Shown here one piece after another: positions 18,047-28,293 of a DNA stretch of 64,000 nucleotides (position 1 is the stretch's first letter; each line of letters opens with the position of its first letter). Source of the stretch: Pseudomonadota bacterium (GTDB lineage Bacteria; Pseudomonadota; Gammaproteobacteria; Burkholderiales; Rhodocyclaceae); the NCBI GenBank assembly GCA_018261905.1, contig JAGTRU010000014.1, positions 1 to 64,000 of the forward strand, written 5' to 3'. A program made the position numbers and the translations under genes. The notes under the pieces were generated by a model, which saw nothing but the letters and a program-made list of their open reading frames with translations, was not told the DNA's origin and did no database searches.

Positions 18047-20752
18047 ATGTCAGATCAACGCCCTGATCCCGACCAACTGCTGAGTCGCCTGAATGAGGAA
18101 GAGGCCCGGACCCGGCGCGGCAAGCTGAAGATCTTTTTCGGCGCCTCGGCCGGTGTCGGCAAAACCTACGCCATGCTGGGGGCTGCCCGCCAGCAACTGC
18201 TGGCCGGGGTGGATGTGGTCATCGGCATCGTCGAGACGCATGGCCGGATGGAAACGGAAGTCATGGCCGACGGCCTCGAATGCCTGCCCTTGCGTGACAT
18301 TCCCTACCGTGACCGGGTGCTCAAGGAATTCGACCTGGACGGCGCGCTGGCCCGCCAGCCGGCCTTGATCCTGATGGACGAACTGGCCCATTCGAATGTT
18401 GCCGGCTCACGTCATGCCAAGCGCTGGCAGGACGTCGACGAATTACTGGCGGCCGGCATCGACGTCTATTCGACGGTCAACGTCCAGCACCTGGAAAGCC
18501 TCAACGACGTGGTCACCGGCATTACCGGCATCCGCGTCTGGGAAACGGTGCCCGACAAGGTGTTCGATGCCGCCGACGAGGTCGTGCTGGTCGACCTGCC
18601 CCCCGACGAACTCCTGCAACGCCTGCAGGCCGGCAAGGTCTATTTGCCCCATCAGGCGGAACGCGCCATCCGCAATTTTTTCCGCAAGGGCAACCTGATC
18701 GCCCTGCGCGAACTGGCACTCCGGCGCACGGCCGACCGCGTCGACGACCAGATGTTGCAATACCGGCGCGACCAGTTCGTCTCCTCGGTCTGGCAGACGC
18801 GGGACTCTTTGCTGGCCTGCATCGGCACCGGCGCCGGCGCGGAAAAGGTCGTGCGCACCACATCCCGCATTGCCAACCGCCTGGAAGCCCCGTGGCACGC
18901 CATCTATATCGAGACACCAACACTGCAGCGCCTGTCGGAAGCCAGCCGCCATCGCATCCTGCGCAACCTCAAACTGGCCGAGGAACTGGGGGCGCAAACG
19001 GCAACCCTGTCGGGCAGCGAGGCCGATCAGGTGGCGATCAAATACGCCCGCGACCACAATCTGGCAAAGATCGTTGTCGGCCGCGATCACCCGCGTTCCT
19101 GGCGCCCCTGGTACCGCTCCTTCGCCGACCGGGTCGGGCAACAGGCACCCGATCTCGATGTGCTGCAGGTCGCCCGCTCCGAAACCGAGCACGATTCCGG
19201 CAAACACTCCCGGGCAGCCGTCAACGAAAGCATATTTGACCAGTGGCCCAGCTACGCCAAGGCGGCTGCCGGTTGCGCGCTGGCCGGCGTTGCCGCCGCC
19301 GCCTTGTTCCCGATTGTCGATCTGCCCAACATCGTCATGGTCTTTCTACTGGCGGTAGTGCTGGTCAGCGTGCGTTATGGCCGCGGCCCGGGCGTCCTGG
19401 CCTCTTTCCTGTCGGTGGCCATTTTCGACTTCTTCTACGTTCCGCCGCGCTTCTCCTTCGCCGTCAGCGACGTCCAGTACCTGATGACTTTTGTCGTCAT
19501 GCTGGTGGTCGGGCTGATTACCGGCCAGCTCACCGCCGGCTCGAAATACCAGGCCAAGGTGGCGACGCGCCGCGAGCAGCGGGTCCGTTCCCTCTATGAA
19601 ATGTCGCGCGACCTCTCCGGTGCGTTGATGCCGGAACAAATTGCCGAAATCGGCGAGCGTTTCATCGTCGCCGAACTCGGCGCCCGGGCCGCCTTCCTGT
19701 TGACCGACGACAACGACCAGTTGCAGCCGGCCCTGCCCTCGGCCAACGGTCTGCCCGCCGTCGACCTGGGCATCGCCCAGTGGGCCTTCGATCACGGCGA
19801 AGCCGCCGGGCAAGGTACCAACACCCTGGCCGCCAGCCCCATCCTGTATCTGCCCCTGAAAGCGCCGATGCGCCTGCGCGGCGTACTGGCGCTGGAAATG
19901 CATCACTCCGACCGCCTGCTCATCCCGGAACAACGGCGCCTGCTCGACACCTTTGCCTCGCTGATCGCCATCGCCCTGGAACGCGTGCATTACGTCGAAG
20001 TGGCGCAGAGCACCACCGTGCAGATGGAATCCGAACGCCTGCGCAACTCGGTGCTGTCGGCCATCTCGCACGACCTGCGGACACCGATGAGCGTCCTGGT
20101 CGGCCTCGCCGACTCGATGTTCCTGACCCAGCCGCCGCCGACCGGCGCCCAGGCCGAGATCGCCCGCTCGCTGAAGGAGGAGGCGCTGCGCGTCAGCGGC
20201 CAGGTCAACAACCTGCTCGACATGGCCCGCCTGCAGGCCGGCCGGGTGGAATTGAACCGGCAATGGCAACCGCTGGATGAAGTCATCGGCAGCTCCCTGA
20301 AAATCGTCGAACGCGCGCTGGCCGGACGCACCGTCAAAGTGGCGCTGGACGATGAACTGCCCCTGGTGGAAATCGACTTTACCTTGATGGAACGGGTGTT
20401 CTGCAACCTGCTGGAAAATGCCGCGAAATACACGCCGCCGGACAGCCAGGTGAGCATCGGTGCGCGCGCCACGGCCAGTGCCATCGAAATATGGGTCGAG
20501 GACAACGGTCCCGGTTTTCCCGGCGGCAAGGAAGAGATGATTTTCAAGAAATTCGAACGCGGCCAGACGGAAAGCGCGACGCCCGGCGTCGGCCTGGGCC
20601 TGGCCATCTGCCGGGCGATCATTGCCGCGCACGGCGGTGAAATCCGCGCCGAAAACCGGCCGACGGGCGGGGCACGCTTCCTGTTCACCCTGCCCAAAGG
20701 CAATCCACCGCAGCTTGAAGCCGAACTGCCGGAAGTCGAGGAGAAGTCCTGA
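18047..20752 (+). CDS. kdpD: Potassium-responsive sensor histidine kinase KdpD
   Basis: KdpD senses K+ limitation and phosphorylates KdpE. The 901-residue protein has the full layout: an N-terminal KdpD domain with Walker A GASAGVGKT (residues 32-40) and Walker B LILMDELAHSN, a universal-stress-like domain, four membrane helices (about residues 400-500), a GAF-like segment, the phospho-acceptor His675 in SAISHDLRTPMS and an ATPase domain with DNGPGFPG and GVGLGLAICRAI. The ATG at 18047 is two bases after the corA stop, with little ribosome site, so it probably depends on coupling. It ends overlapping kdpE. Confidence 0.97.
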   Translation: MSDQRPDPDQLLSRLNEEEARTRRGKLKIFFGASAGVGKTYAMLGAARQQLLAGVDVVIGIVETHGRMETEVMADGLECLPLRDIPYRDRVLKEFDLDGALARQPALILMDELAHSNVAGSRHAKRWQDVDELLAAGIDVYSTVNVQHLESLNDVVTGITGIRVWETVPDKVFDAADEVVLVDLPPDELLQRLQAGKVYLPHQAERAIRNFFRKGNLIALRELALRRTADRVDDQMLQYRRDQFVSSVWQTRDSLLACIGTGAGAEKVVRTTSRIANRLEAPWHAIYIETPTLQRLSEASRHRILRNLKLAEELGAQTATLSGSEADQVAIKYARDHNLAKIVVGRDHPRSWRPWYRSFADRVGQQAPDLDVLQVARSETEHDSGKHSRAAVNESIFDQWPSYAKAAAGCALAGVAAAALFPIVDLPNIVMVFLLAVVLVSVRYGRGPGVLASFLSVAIFDFFYVPPRFSFAVSDVQYLMTFVVMLVVGLITGQLTAGSKYQAKVATRREQRVRSLYEMSRDLSGALMPEQIAEIGERFIVAELGARAAFLLTDDNDQLQPALPSANGLPAVDLGIAQWAFDHGEAAGQGTNTLAASPILYLPLKAPMRLRGVLALEMHHSDRLLIPEQRRLLDTFASLIAIALERVHYVEVAQSTTVQMESERLRNSVLSAISHDLRTPMSVLVGLADSMFLTQPPPTGAQAEIARSLKEEALRVSGQVNNLLDMARLQAGRVELNRQWQPLDEVIGSSLKIVERALAGRTVKVALDDELPLVEIDFTLMERVFCNLLENAAKYTPPDSQVSIGARATASAIEIWVEDNGPGFPGGKEEMIFKKFERGQTESATPGVGLGLAICRAIIAAHGGEIRAENRPTGGARFLFTLPKGNPPQLEAELPEVEEKS

Positions 20753-21441
20753 TGTCCAGCTTACCCAAGGTCATCGTCGTCGAGGATGAGGCCAATATCC
20801 GGCGCTTCATCAAACTGACGCTGGAGTCGGAAAACTGCGAAGTCTTCGAAGCCGATGGCGTCAAACGCGGCCTGATCGAAGCCGGAACCCGCCGTCCCGA
20901 CCTGGTGGTTCTCGACCTCGGCCTGCCCGATGGCGACGGTATCGACTTCATTAGGGATTTTCGTAGCTGGTCGGGGATTCCCGTCATCGTCCTCTCGGCG
21001 CGTACCGCCGAAGCCGACAAGGTGGCGGCGCTCGATGCCGGCGCCGACGATTACCTGACCAAGCCATTCGGCGCCGACGAACTGGCCGCCCGCGTCCGGG
21101 CCCATTTACGGCGGCATTTCAAGACCGGCAGCACGGAAAGCGCGACCTTCGAGTTCGGCCGGATGCGCGTCGATTTCGCCCGACGGGTGGTCGAGAAGGA
21201 TGGCCAACAGATCCATCTGACGCCCATCGAATTCCGCCTGCTGGCCTACCTGATCGCCAACCCCGATTGCGTGCTGACGCATCGCCAGCTCTTGAAAGCG
21301 GTCTGGGGCCCCTCGCATGCCGAGGACAGTCACTACGTCCGGGTCTATATGGGGCATGTGCGAAAGAAAGTCGAGGACGACCCGGCCCGCCCCCGGCATA
21401 TCGTCACCGAGTCGGGCGTCGGCTATCGCTTCCTGCCCTAG
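20752..21441 (+). CDS. kdpE: Response regulator KdpE
   Basis: KdpE is the OmpR-type activator of kdpFABC. The 229-residue protein has a receiver domain with the acidic pair ED at residues 11-12, phospho-acceptor Asp55 in LVVLDLGLPD and Lys in YLTKPFG, and a C-terminal winged helix with HLTPIEFRLLAYL and ESGVGYRF. It overlaps kdpD by one base (TGATG). The two T-rich promoters at 11097 and 16385 are its likely targets. The gene ends 12 bases from the converging acyl-CoA synthetase gene, with no evident terminator between. Confidence 0.97.
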   Translation: MSSLPKVIVVEDEANIRRFIKLTLESENCEVFEADGVKRGLIEAGTRRPDLVVLDLGLPDGDGIDFIRDFRSWSGIPVIVLSARTAEADKVAALDAGADDYLTKPFGADELAARVRAHLRRHFKTGSTESATFEFGRMRVDFARRVVEKDGQQIHLTPIEFRLLAYLIANPDCVLTHRQLLKAVWGPSHAEDSHYVRVYMGHVRKKVEDDPARPRHIVTESGVGYRFLP

Positions 21442-21453
21442 ACGGGCCTCCGG

Positions 21454-23112
21454 CTACATCCGCAAAGCTTCGGGATCGGCCCGCATCAGGCGCTTGTTCA
21501 TCTTGCCGACGCTGGTCTTGACCAGGGTCTTGACGAAACTGACCTGCAGCAGCACGCCGTAGCGCGAAATGCCGGCTGTCTCGATGGCGTGCGCCGCGTA
21601 GTTGCGCAATGCGTGCTCGGTGATCTGGTCGAGGAATTCCGGCTTGAGCACCACCAGGGCCAGCGGCCGCTCGCCCCATTTGTCGTCGGGCACGCCGATC
21701 ACCGCCACTTCGTGCACCGCCTCGTGCTTGCCGATGAGGTCTTCCAGTTGCAGCGAGGACGTCCATTCGCCGCCAGTCTTGATGACGTCCTTGATGCGGT
21801 CGGTGACTTTCAGGTAGCCGGCCGGGTTGATGTTGCCGATATCCGCCGTGTGCAGGTAACCGCCGGCCCACAGCGCCTCCGAAGCTTCCGGCGCGCTGAG
21901 GTAGCCCTGGGTCAGCCAGGGCGTGCGCACCACCACCTCACCGGTGCTTTTACCATCGTGGGCAACCTCCTGCATTTGCGGATCGACGACGCGCAGGTCG
22001 ACCAGCGGCAGCGGCAGGCCGGTCTTGGCGCGCAATACGGCCTGCTGTTCGAGCGGTAGTTCGAGATCGCTGCTGGAAAGGTGGGCGATGCTCAACACCG
22101 GACAGGTTTCCGACATGCCGTAGCCGGTGAACAGGTCCATGCCCTTTTTCTGGGCGGCGATGGCCATTGCCTCGGGCAGTGCCGAACCGCCGATGAGGAT
22201 CTTCCAGCCGGAGAAGTCCTTGTCGCGGGCCTGTGGGTGGGTCAGGATCATGTGCAGGATGGTCGGCACGCAATGCGAGAAAGTCACTTTCTCTTCGGTG
22301 ACCAGACGACAGATCAGCTCCGGCTGGTAACGGCCGGGATAAACCTGTTTGAGGCCAAGCATGGTCGCCAGGTAAGGGAATCCCCAGGCATGCACATGGA
22401 ACATCGGGGTGATCGGCATGTACACATCTTCGCGATGGATATGGCCCTGGCGGTTGGCGCCGCCGAGCATCGCGGCACAGCCCAGGGTGTGCAGCACGAG
22501 CTGGCGATGGCTGAAATAGACGCCCTTCGGATTGCCCGTTGTGCCCGTCGTGTAGAAGGTGGTCGCCTGGGCGTTTTCGTCGAAATCGGGGAAATCGTAG
22601 TCGACCGAGGATTCGGCCAGCAGGCTTTCATATTCGGCGGCCATGGGCGCCGGCAGCGCCGGCATTGCCGCCTCGTCGGTAAAGAAAACGAAGGACTTGA
22701 CGGTTTCCAGCCCGCCGGCGATCTGCGCGACGATCGGAAAAAACTCGCTGTTGACCAGCAGCACGTCGGCTTTCGCATGGTTCAGCGTGTATTGGATCTG
22801 TTCCGGGCTGAGGCGGACATTCACCGTCTGCAGCACCGCCCCCATCATCGGCACGGCGAAGAAACATTCGAGGTAACGGTGGCTGTCCCAATCCATCATC
22901 GCCACTGTCTGCCCGGCGTCGACGCCGAGGCTCGACAAGCCATTGGCCAGCCGGCCGATGCGCTCCTTGAGCGTGCGGTAGCTGTAGCGCAGCTTGCCCT
23001 GGTAGGTGATCTCCTGGTCCGGCGCGATGGCCAGCGGGGTCAGCAGCAACTGCTTGATGAGCAACGGATAACGATAGGCTGACGCCGTCGATTGAACGAG
23101 TTTTACCGGCAT
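21454..23112 (-). CDS. Fatty acid-CoA ligase (AMP-binding, AlkK type)
   Basis: A 552-residue member of the adenylate-forming enzymes that activates a carboxylic acid with ATP and joins it to CoA. Seen: the P-loop-like TTGTTGNPKGV, YGMSETCPV, the hinge region DRIKDVIKTGGEW and the catalytic Lys near the C-terminus in VGKMNKRL. The sequence resembles the medium- or long-chain AlkK group rather than acetyl-CoA synthetase. A GGGAGAG ribosome site precedes the ATG. It stands alone on the minus strand and converges on kdpE, so the substrate cannot be inferred from neighbours. Confidence 0.92.
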   Translation of the reverse strand: MPVKLVQSTASAYRYPLLIKQLLLTPLAIAPDQEITYQGKLRYSYRTLKERIGRLANGLSSLGVDAGQTVAMMDWDSHRYLECFFAVPMMGAVLQTVNVRLSPEQIQYTLNHAKADVLLVNSEFFPIVAQIAGGLETVKSFVFFTDEAAMPALPAPMAAEYESLLAESSVDYDFPDFDENAQATTFYTTGTTGNPKGVYFSHRQLVLHTLGCAAMLGGANRQGHIHREDVYMPITPMFHVHAWGFPYLATMLGLKQVYPGRYQPELICRLVTEEKVTFSHCVPTILHMILTHPQARDKDFSGWKILIGGSALPEAMAIAAQKKGMDLFTGYGMSETCPVLSIAHLSSSDLELPLEQQAVLRAKTGLPLPLVDLRVVDPQMQEVAHDGKSTGEVVVRTPWLTQGYLSAPEASEALWAGGYLHTADIGNINPAGYLKVTDRIKDVIKTGGEWTSSLQLEDLIGKHEAVHEVAVIGVPDDKWGERPLALVVLKPEFLDQITEHALRNYAAHAIETAGISRYGVLLQVSFVKTLVKTSVGKMNKRLMRADPEALRM

Positions 23113-23175
23113 GACTCTCTCCCTGATCTGTAATTTTTTTATCGCGCCGAAGCGCGAACAGGGAGTTTACAACCC

Positions 23176-23196
23176 GGGCGCCCTTTTGGGGCGCCC
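23176..23196 (-). terminator. Hairpin downstream of rhlE
   Basis: GGGCGCCC occurs at 23176-23183 and again at 23189-23196. As the unit is itself palindromic, the two form a GC-only 8-bp stem with a 5-base loop, starting nine bases beyond the rhlE stop. The following sequence on the minus strand is only weakly T-rich. Confidence 0.55.
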
Positions 23197-23204
23197 ATTG
23201 TTAC

Positions 23205-24482
<1,278 letters not shown>

Positions 24483-24726
24483 GGGGTTCTCCTGGAACGT
24501 AAGCCCGGGGCCCATCGTGCGGACACGAACCAGTCGAGGCAAGGCAGAAATCGGAATTGAAATGACGGGGAAATCCGCCTGACGCCACAGACCATGACTG
24601 ATTCCAGTCTGCGGCGCCGGCATTTTACCACGCCAGGTGGGCGGCCCGGCCGGAACTCCGGCGAAAGTAATATTCCGGCAATATTGCCCCTCTAGACTGC
24701 CCGGCTCCCAACTCCCCCCTCGAACC

Positions 24727-25851
24727 ATGTCGCAATTTCGTGCTTATTGGGCGGCCTTGGCCATTGCCGTTTTTTCCCTGGGTGCCTGGGCAGCAAGCGG
24801 CAACAGCGAGAACGGCCCGCTGGTCATCGGCCAGGTCGTCGACCTGAGCGGGCCCAATGCCGATTTCGGCCGCGATTTCAGCCTCGGTGCCAAAGTCTAC
24901 TTCGATTCTGTGAATAGCAGCGGTGGCATCAATGGCCGCCGCCTGCTCTATCGCAGCCAGGACAGCGCCGGCTCGACAAACCAGGGAGTGAATGCCGCCC
25001 ATGCCCTGATCAAGGACGGGGCCGGCCTGCTGTTCGGCATCAACGGCGACCCGATCATCGAGGCGATCGCTCGCGATGCGACGGTCCGTCACGGCGATCT
25101 GGCGATTTTTGCGGCCACCGGCGGCAGTAACCGGCTGGGCGCCAAGGACGGGGTCTTTTATCTGCGGGCCGGTACCGCCCAGGAAATCGAAGCTCTGGTC
25201 GCCCACCTGGCGCCGCTCGGCATCCGCAGCATCAGCCTGGCCAGCAGCGCGGAATACGCCGAGGAAGCGGGCGCCGCGCTAAGCGAGGTAGGGCGCCGCT
25301 ACGGCGTAAAAATCGGCGCCACGCTACGTTTCAATGTCGCCGACGACGGCCCCGCCCTGGCGGCGCAGAGCATTGCCCGCGACAAACCGCAGGCGGTCAT
25401 CGTTGCCGCCGACACGCTGGCCGTCGCACAGTTTTTCAAACGTTACCGCAGCCTTGACCAGGGCGCCTTCCTGGCCACCACCTCGCAGGTCAACGTCCGC
25501 ACCGTGAGCGCCATCATGGGCCTGGCGGCGGCACACGGCCTGATCATCAGCCAGGTGGTGCCCGACCCGGCATCGATCAGCCCACTGACCCGCGAACACA
25601 AGAAAATGATGGAGCGTTTTGTCGACGAACCGGCTTCTTACGCCACGCTGGAAGGGTTTGCCGCCGCCAAGACCTTGGTCATGGCGTTGCGTCGCAACCG
25701 CGACAGTAGCAAGAATGGCCTGCAGCAAAACCTGCAACGCGAGGGAGTTTTCGACCTGGGCGGCTACCTGCTCAATTTCAGCAAGGGCGGCCGCGCCTCG
25801 AGTTTTGTCGAACTGACGGTGCTCGGCCGCAACGGCCAACTGCTGCGCTAA
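24727..25851 (+). CDS. Second LivK-type periplasmic solute-binding protein
   Basis: A 374-residue type I periplasmic binding protein related to the one at 1742. A signal peptide ([22 protein letters not shown]) precedes [17 protein letters not shown] and [13 protein letters not shown]. The start at 24727 is preferred to the in-frame ATG at 24637 because the signal peptide begins there. No transporter partner genes are present, and the following HD-GYP gene is convergent. It may feed a distant Liv-type permease or act as a sensor input. The ligand is unknown. Confidence 0.87.
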   Translation: MSQFRAYWAALAIAVFSLGAWAASGNSENGPLVIGQVVDLSGPNADFGRDFSLGAKVYFDSVNSSGGINGRRLLYRSQDSAGSTNQGVNAAHALIKDGAGLLFGINGDPIIEAIARDATVRHGDLAIFAATGGSNRLGAKDGVFYLRAGTAQEIEALVAHLAPLGIRSISLASSAEYAEEAGAALSEVGRRYGVKIGATLRFNVADDGPALAAQSIARDKPQAVIVAADTLAVAQFFKRYRSLDQGAFLATTSQVNVRTVSAIMGLAAAHGLIISQVVPDPASISPLTREHKKMMERFVDEPASYATLEGFAAAKTLVMALRRNRDSSKNGLQQNLQREGVFDLGGYLLNFSKGGRASSFVELTVLGRNGQLLR

Positions 25852-25869
25852 ACGGCAGCCGGCAGCGGC

Positions 25870-27108
25870 TTACTTGCTGCCTTCGATGTAGTAATCGACA
25901 CGGCCGCGCGGGGCCAGGTATTCGACGACATCCAGGGGAAGTTTGGCCGGATTGAGGGCCGTTTGTATGCTCAGGTCGGTTTCCCGCAAGTCGACCAGCA
26001 AGGCCTCGTTGCGTGGTACCGACGAGTCGTGCAGCATGACCAGGGGACGCAATAATTCCTTGCTGTTGGTTTCGACCACCAGACCGGTACTGCCATCGCT
26101 GAGCAAGACAAAACTACCCGGCGGATACACCCCCAGCGCCTTGACGAAGGCATGCAGCATTTCCGGGTCATAGGCCCCGGCTTCCTTCTTGAACATCAGG
26201 GCCACCGCTTCGGCGGGCGTGCGCGCCGTCTTCAGATCGAAGGGGTTGCAGAGATTTTCATAGCGATTGGCGATCGCCACCATGCGGGCCAGTTTCGGGA
26301 TATTCGTGCCACTCAGCTTGTTCGGAAAACCTTGGCCATCCCAGCGTTCATGGTGACAGGCGATGATGTTTTTGACCGGCACTTCGATGGTCGGAATACT
26401 CGCCACGCCCTTGATCCCATAACCGACATGGGCCTGGTAAAACAGTTCTTCCGACGGCGTACGCTGGGCGTTGCGCAGAACCCGGGCCGGCACCTCGATC
26501 TTGCCGATATCATGAAACAGGGCGCCGATGCCGAGATGTTTCATCTCGTCTTCGCTCGCCCCGAGGGTTTTGCCGATCAACAGCGAGAGCACCATGACGC
26601 TCATCGCGTGATGGGCCAGCCCCGGCTCCTTGGTTTTCATATTGACCAAGTGAACGGCAACGCTATCGGCGTTGACCAAACCACCGACCAGCCGACTGAC
26701 CATGACTTTGGCCTTGCCGTGCGACTCGGCGGGACGCGACCCGAGATCGCGCAGAATGTCGGAAACGCCCGTCGTTTCCTTCTCAAAGAGTCGTTCGCAA
26801 CGGGCCAGCGACTCGCGCTGAACCCGGACGGTTTCGGTACGCTGGCGTTTTAGATCGAGCATCGACTGCAAGGCATTGCCGCCGAAATCGACTTCCGGTG
26901 CCGCCACGACGGGCTCGCTCAAGGGCTGGGCGGTACTCCGGGCCGGGTCCCACTCCACCGTTTTCAGGCCCATTTCGCGCAATATGCGAATCTGGTCGGG
27001 ACCGCTCAAACGGAAGCGGCTCAACAAAAACGGGTGATCGAGCCAGCCCAAGCTGCTCAGTGAAATGAAAACTCCGGGTTGCAGGCGATCGACGGGAACC
27101 GATGGCAT
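25870..27108 (-). CDS. HD-GYP domain protein, likely cyclic-di-GMP phosphodiesterase
   Basis: A 412-residue cytoplasmic protein. The N-terminal 100 residues start with the opening seen in DUF3391 (PVDRLQPGVFISL), and the HD-GYP domain (about 150-330) contains LFHDIGKIEVP and HHERWDGQGFPNKL, the metal and GYP-region signatures. Such proteins hydrolyse cyclic di-GMP and control motility and biofilm. It begins six bases after the metZ stop on the same strand, so it is probably cotranscribed with metZ and purF, an odd pairing that is likely just read-through. No receiver domain is attached. Confidence 0.9.
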   Translation of the reverse strand: MPSVPVDRLQPGVFISLSSLGWLDHPFLLSRFRLSGPDQIRILREMGLKTVEWDPARSTAQPLSEPVVAAPEVDFGGNALQSMLDLKRQRTETVRVQRESLARCERLFEKETTGVSDILRDLGSRPAESHGKAKVMVSRLVGGLVNADSVAVHLVNMKTKEPGLAHHAMSVMVLSLLIGKTLGASEDEMKHLGIGALFHDIGKIEVPARVLRNAQRTPSEELFYQAHVGYGIKGVASIPTIEVPVKNIIACHHERWDGQGFPNKLSGTNIPKLARMVAIANRYENLCNPFDLKTARTPAEAVALMFKKEAGAYDPEMLHAFVKALGVYPPGSFVLLSDGSTGLVVETNSKELLRPLVMLHDSSVPRNEALLVDLRETDLSIQTALNPAKLPLDVVEYLAPRGRVDYYIEGSK

Positions 27109-27114
27109 GGCGAT

Positions 27115-28293
27115 TTATCGCGACAAGCCGGACTCAAGGTCGCACTGCAAGTCCGCCACCGCCTCCAGGCCGACGGCAACGCGCAGCAAACCTTCGCCGA
27201 TCCCGGCCGCCGCCCGCACTTCCGGCGAAACACGACCGTGCGTGGTAGACGCCGGATGGGTGATGGTCGTCTTGGTATCGCCGAGATTGGCCGTGATCGA
27301 CAGCAGACGGCAGTTATCGACCACCCTCCAGGCCGCCTCGCGACCGCCCTTGACGACGAAGGAGACGATTGCCCCGCCGCTCTTCTGCTGGGTCTTGGCC
27401 AGTTCGTGCTGGGGATGCGAGGGCAGGCCTGGGTAGTACACCCGCTCGACGGCGGGATGCGCTTGCAGCCAGGTGGCCAGTTGCAGGGCATTGGCGGCCT
27501 GGGCTTCGACGCGAATTTTCAGCGTTTCCAGGCCCTTGAGCAGGACCCAGGCGTTGAAGGCGGAGAGGGTCGGACCGGCCGTGCGCAGGTACTTGAAGAC
27601 TTCCTCGGTGAGCTTTTTGGCGCCGCAGACGGCACCGCCCAGCACCCGGCCCTGGCCGTCGAGATACTTGGTGGCGGAATGGACGACGAGGTCGGCGCCG
27701 AGCTCGAGCGGGCGCTGCAGGATTGGCGTGCAGAAACAGTTGTCGACCGCAACCAGGATGCCGTGAGCGTGGGCGATGGCGCTGATGGCGCGGATATCGG
27801 CGATTTCGGTCAGCGGATTCGACGGCGTTTCCAGGAAGAAGAGTTTCGTTTCCGGGCGGATTGCTGCCTGCCAGGTGGCCGGGTCGGATTGCGAAACGAA
27901 AGTCGTGCTGATGCCGGTGCGCGACAGGATGTTCGAGAACAGTTGCACGGTGGCCCCGAACAGGCTGCCGGAAGCGACGATGTGATCGCCGTTCTTCAGG
28001 TGCGCCAGGCAGACGGCCATGATCGCCGCCATGCCACTGGCCGTGGCGACGCAATCCTCGGCGCCTTCGAGGGCGGCGAGGCGTTCCTCGAACATGGTCA
28101 CGGTCGGGTTGGAAAAGCGGGCGTAGACATTCCCCTCTTCTTCGCCGGAAAAACGGGCGGCGGCCTGGGCGGCACTCTTGAAAACGAAACTGGAGGTCAG
28201 GTACAAGGCCTCGGAATGCTCGCCGAACTGGCTGCGTTCCTGGCCGGCGCGGACGGCCAGCGTTTCCAGTTGGAAATCCGGGGTCTCGCTCAT
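27115..28293 (-). CDS. metZ: O-succinylhomoserine sulfhydrylase
   Basis: MetZ makes homocysteine from O-succinylhomoserine and sulfide using pyridoxal phosphate. The 392-residue protein has the Cys/Met-metabolism signature with the PLP Lys in HSATKYLDGQGR, NPTVTMFEERLAALEGAE and the substrate segment ETPSNPLTEIAD. The start at 28293 overlaps the purF stop (TGATG), so the longer open frame upstream inside purF was rejected. The purF-metZ order is common in betaproteobacteria. Cystathionine gamma-synthase is the main alternative, but the sequence and context fit MetZ. Confidence 0.93.
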   Translation of the reverse strand: MSETPDFQLETLAVRAGQERSQFGEHSEALYLTSSFVFKSAAQAAARFSGEEEGNVYARFSNPTVTMFEERLAALEGAEDCVATASGMAAIMAVCLAHLKNGDHIVASGSLFGATVQLFSNILSRTGISTTFVSQSDPATWQAAIRPETKLFFLETPSNPLTEIADIRAISAIAHAHGILVAVDNCFCTPILQRPLELGADLVVHSATKYLDGQGRVLGGAVCGAKKLTEEVFKYLRTAGPTLSAFNAWVLLKGLETLKIRVEAQAANALQLATWLQAHPAVERVYYPGLPSHPQHELAKTQQKSGGAIVSFVVKGGREAAWRVVDNCRLLSITANLGDTKTTITHPASTTHGRVSPEVRAAAGIGEGLLRVAVGLEAVADLQCDLESGLSR

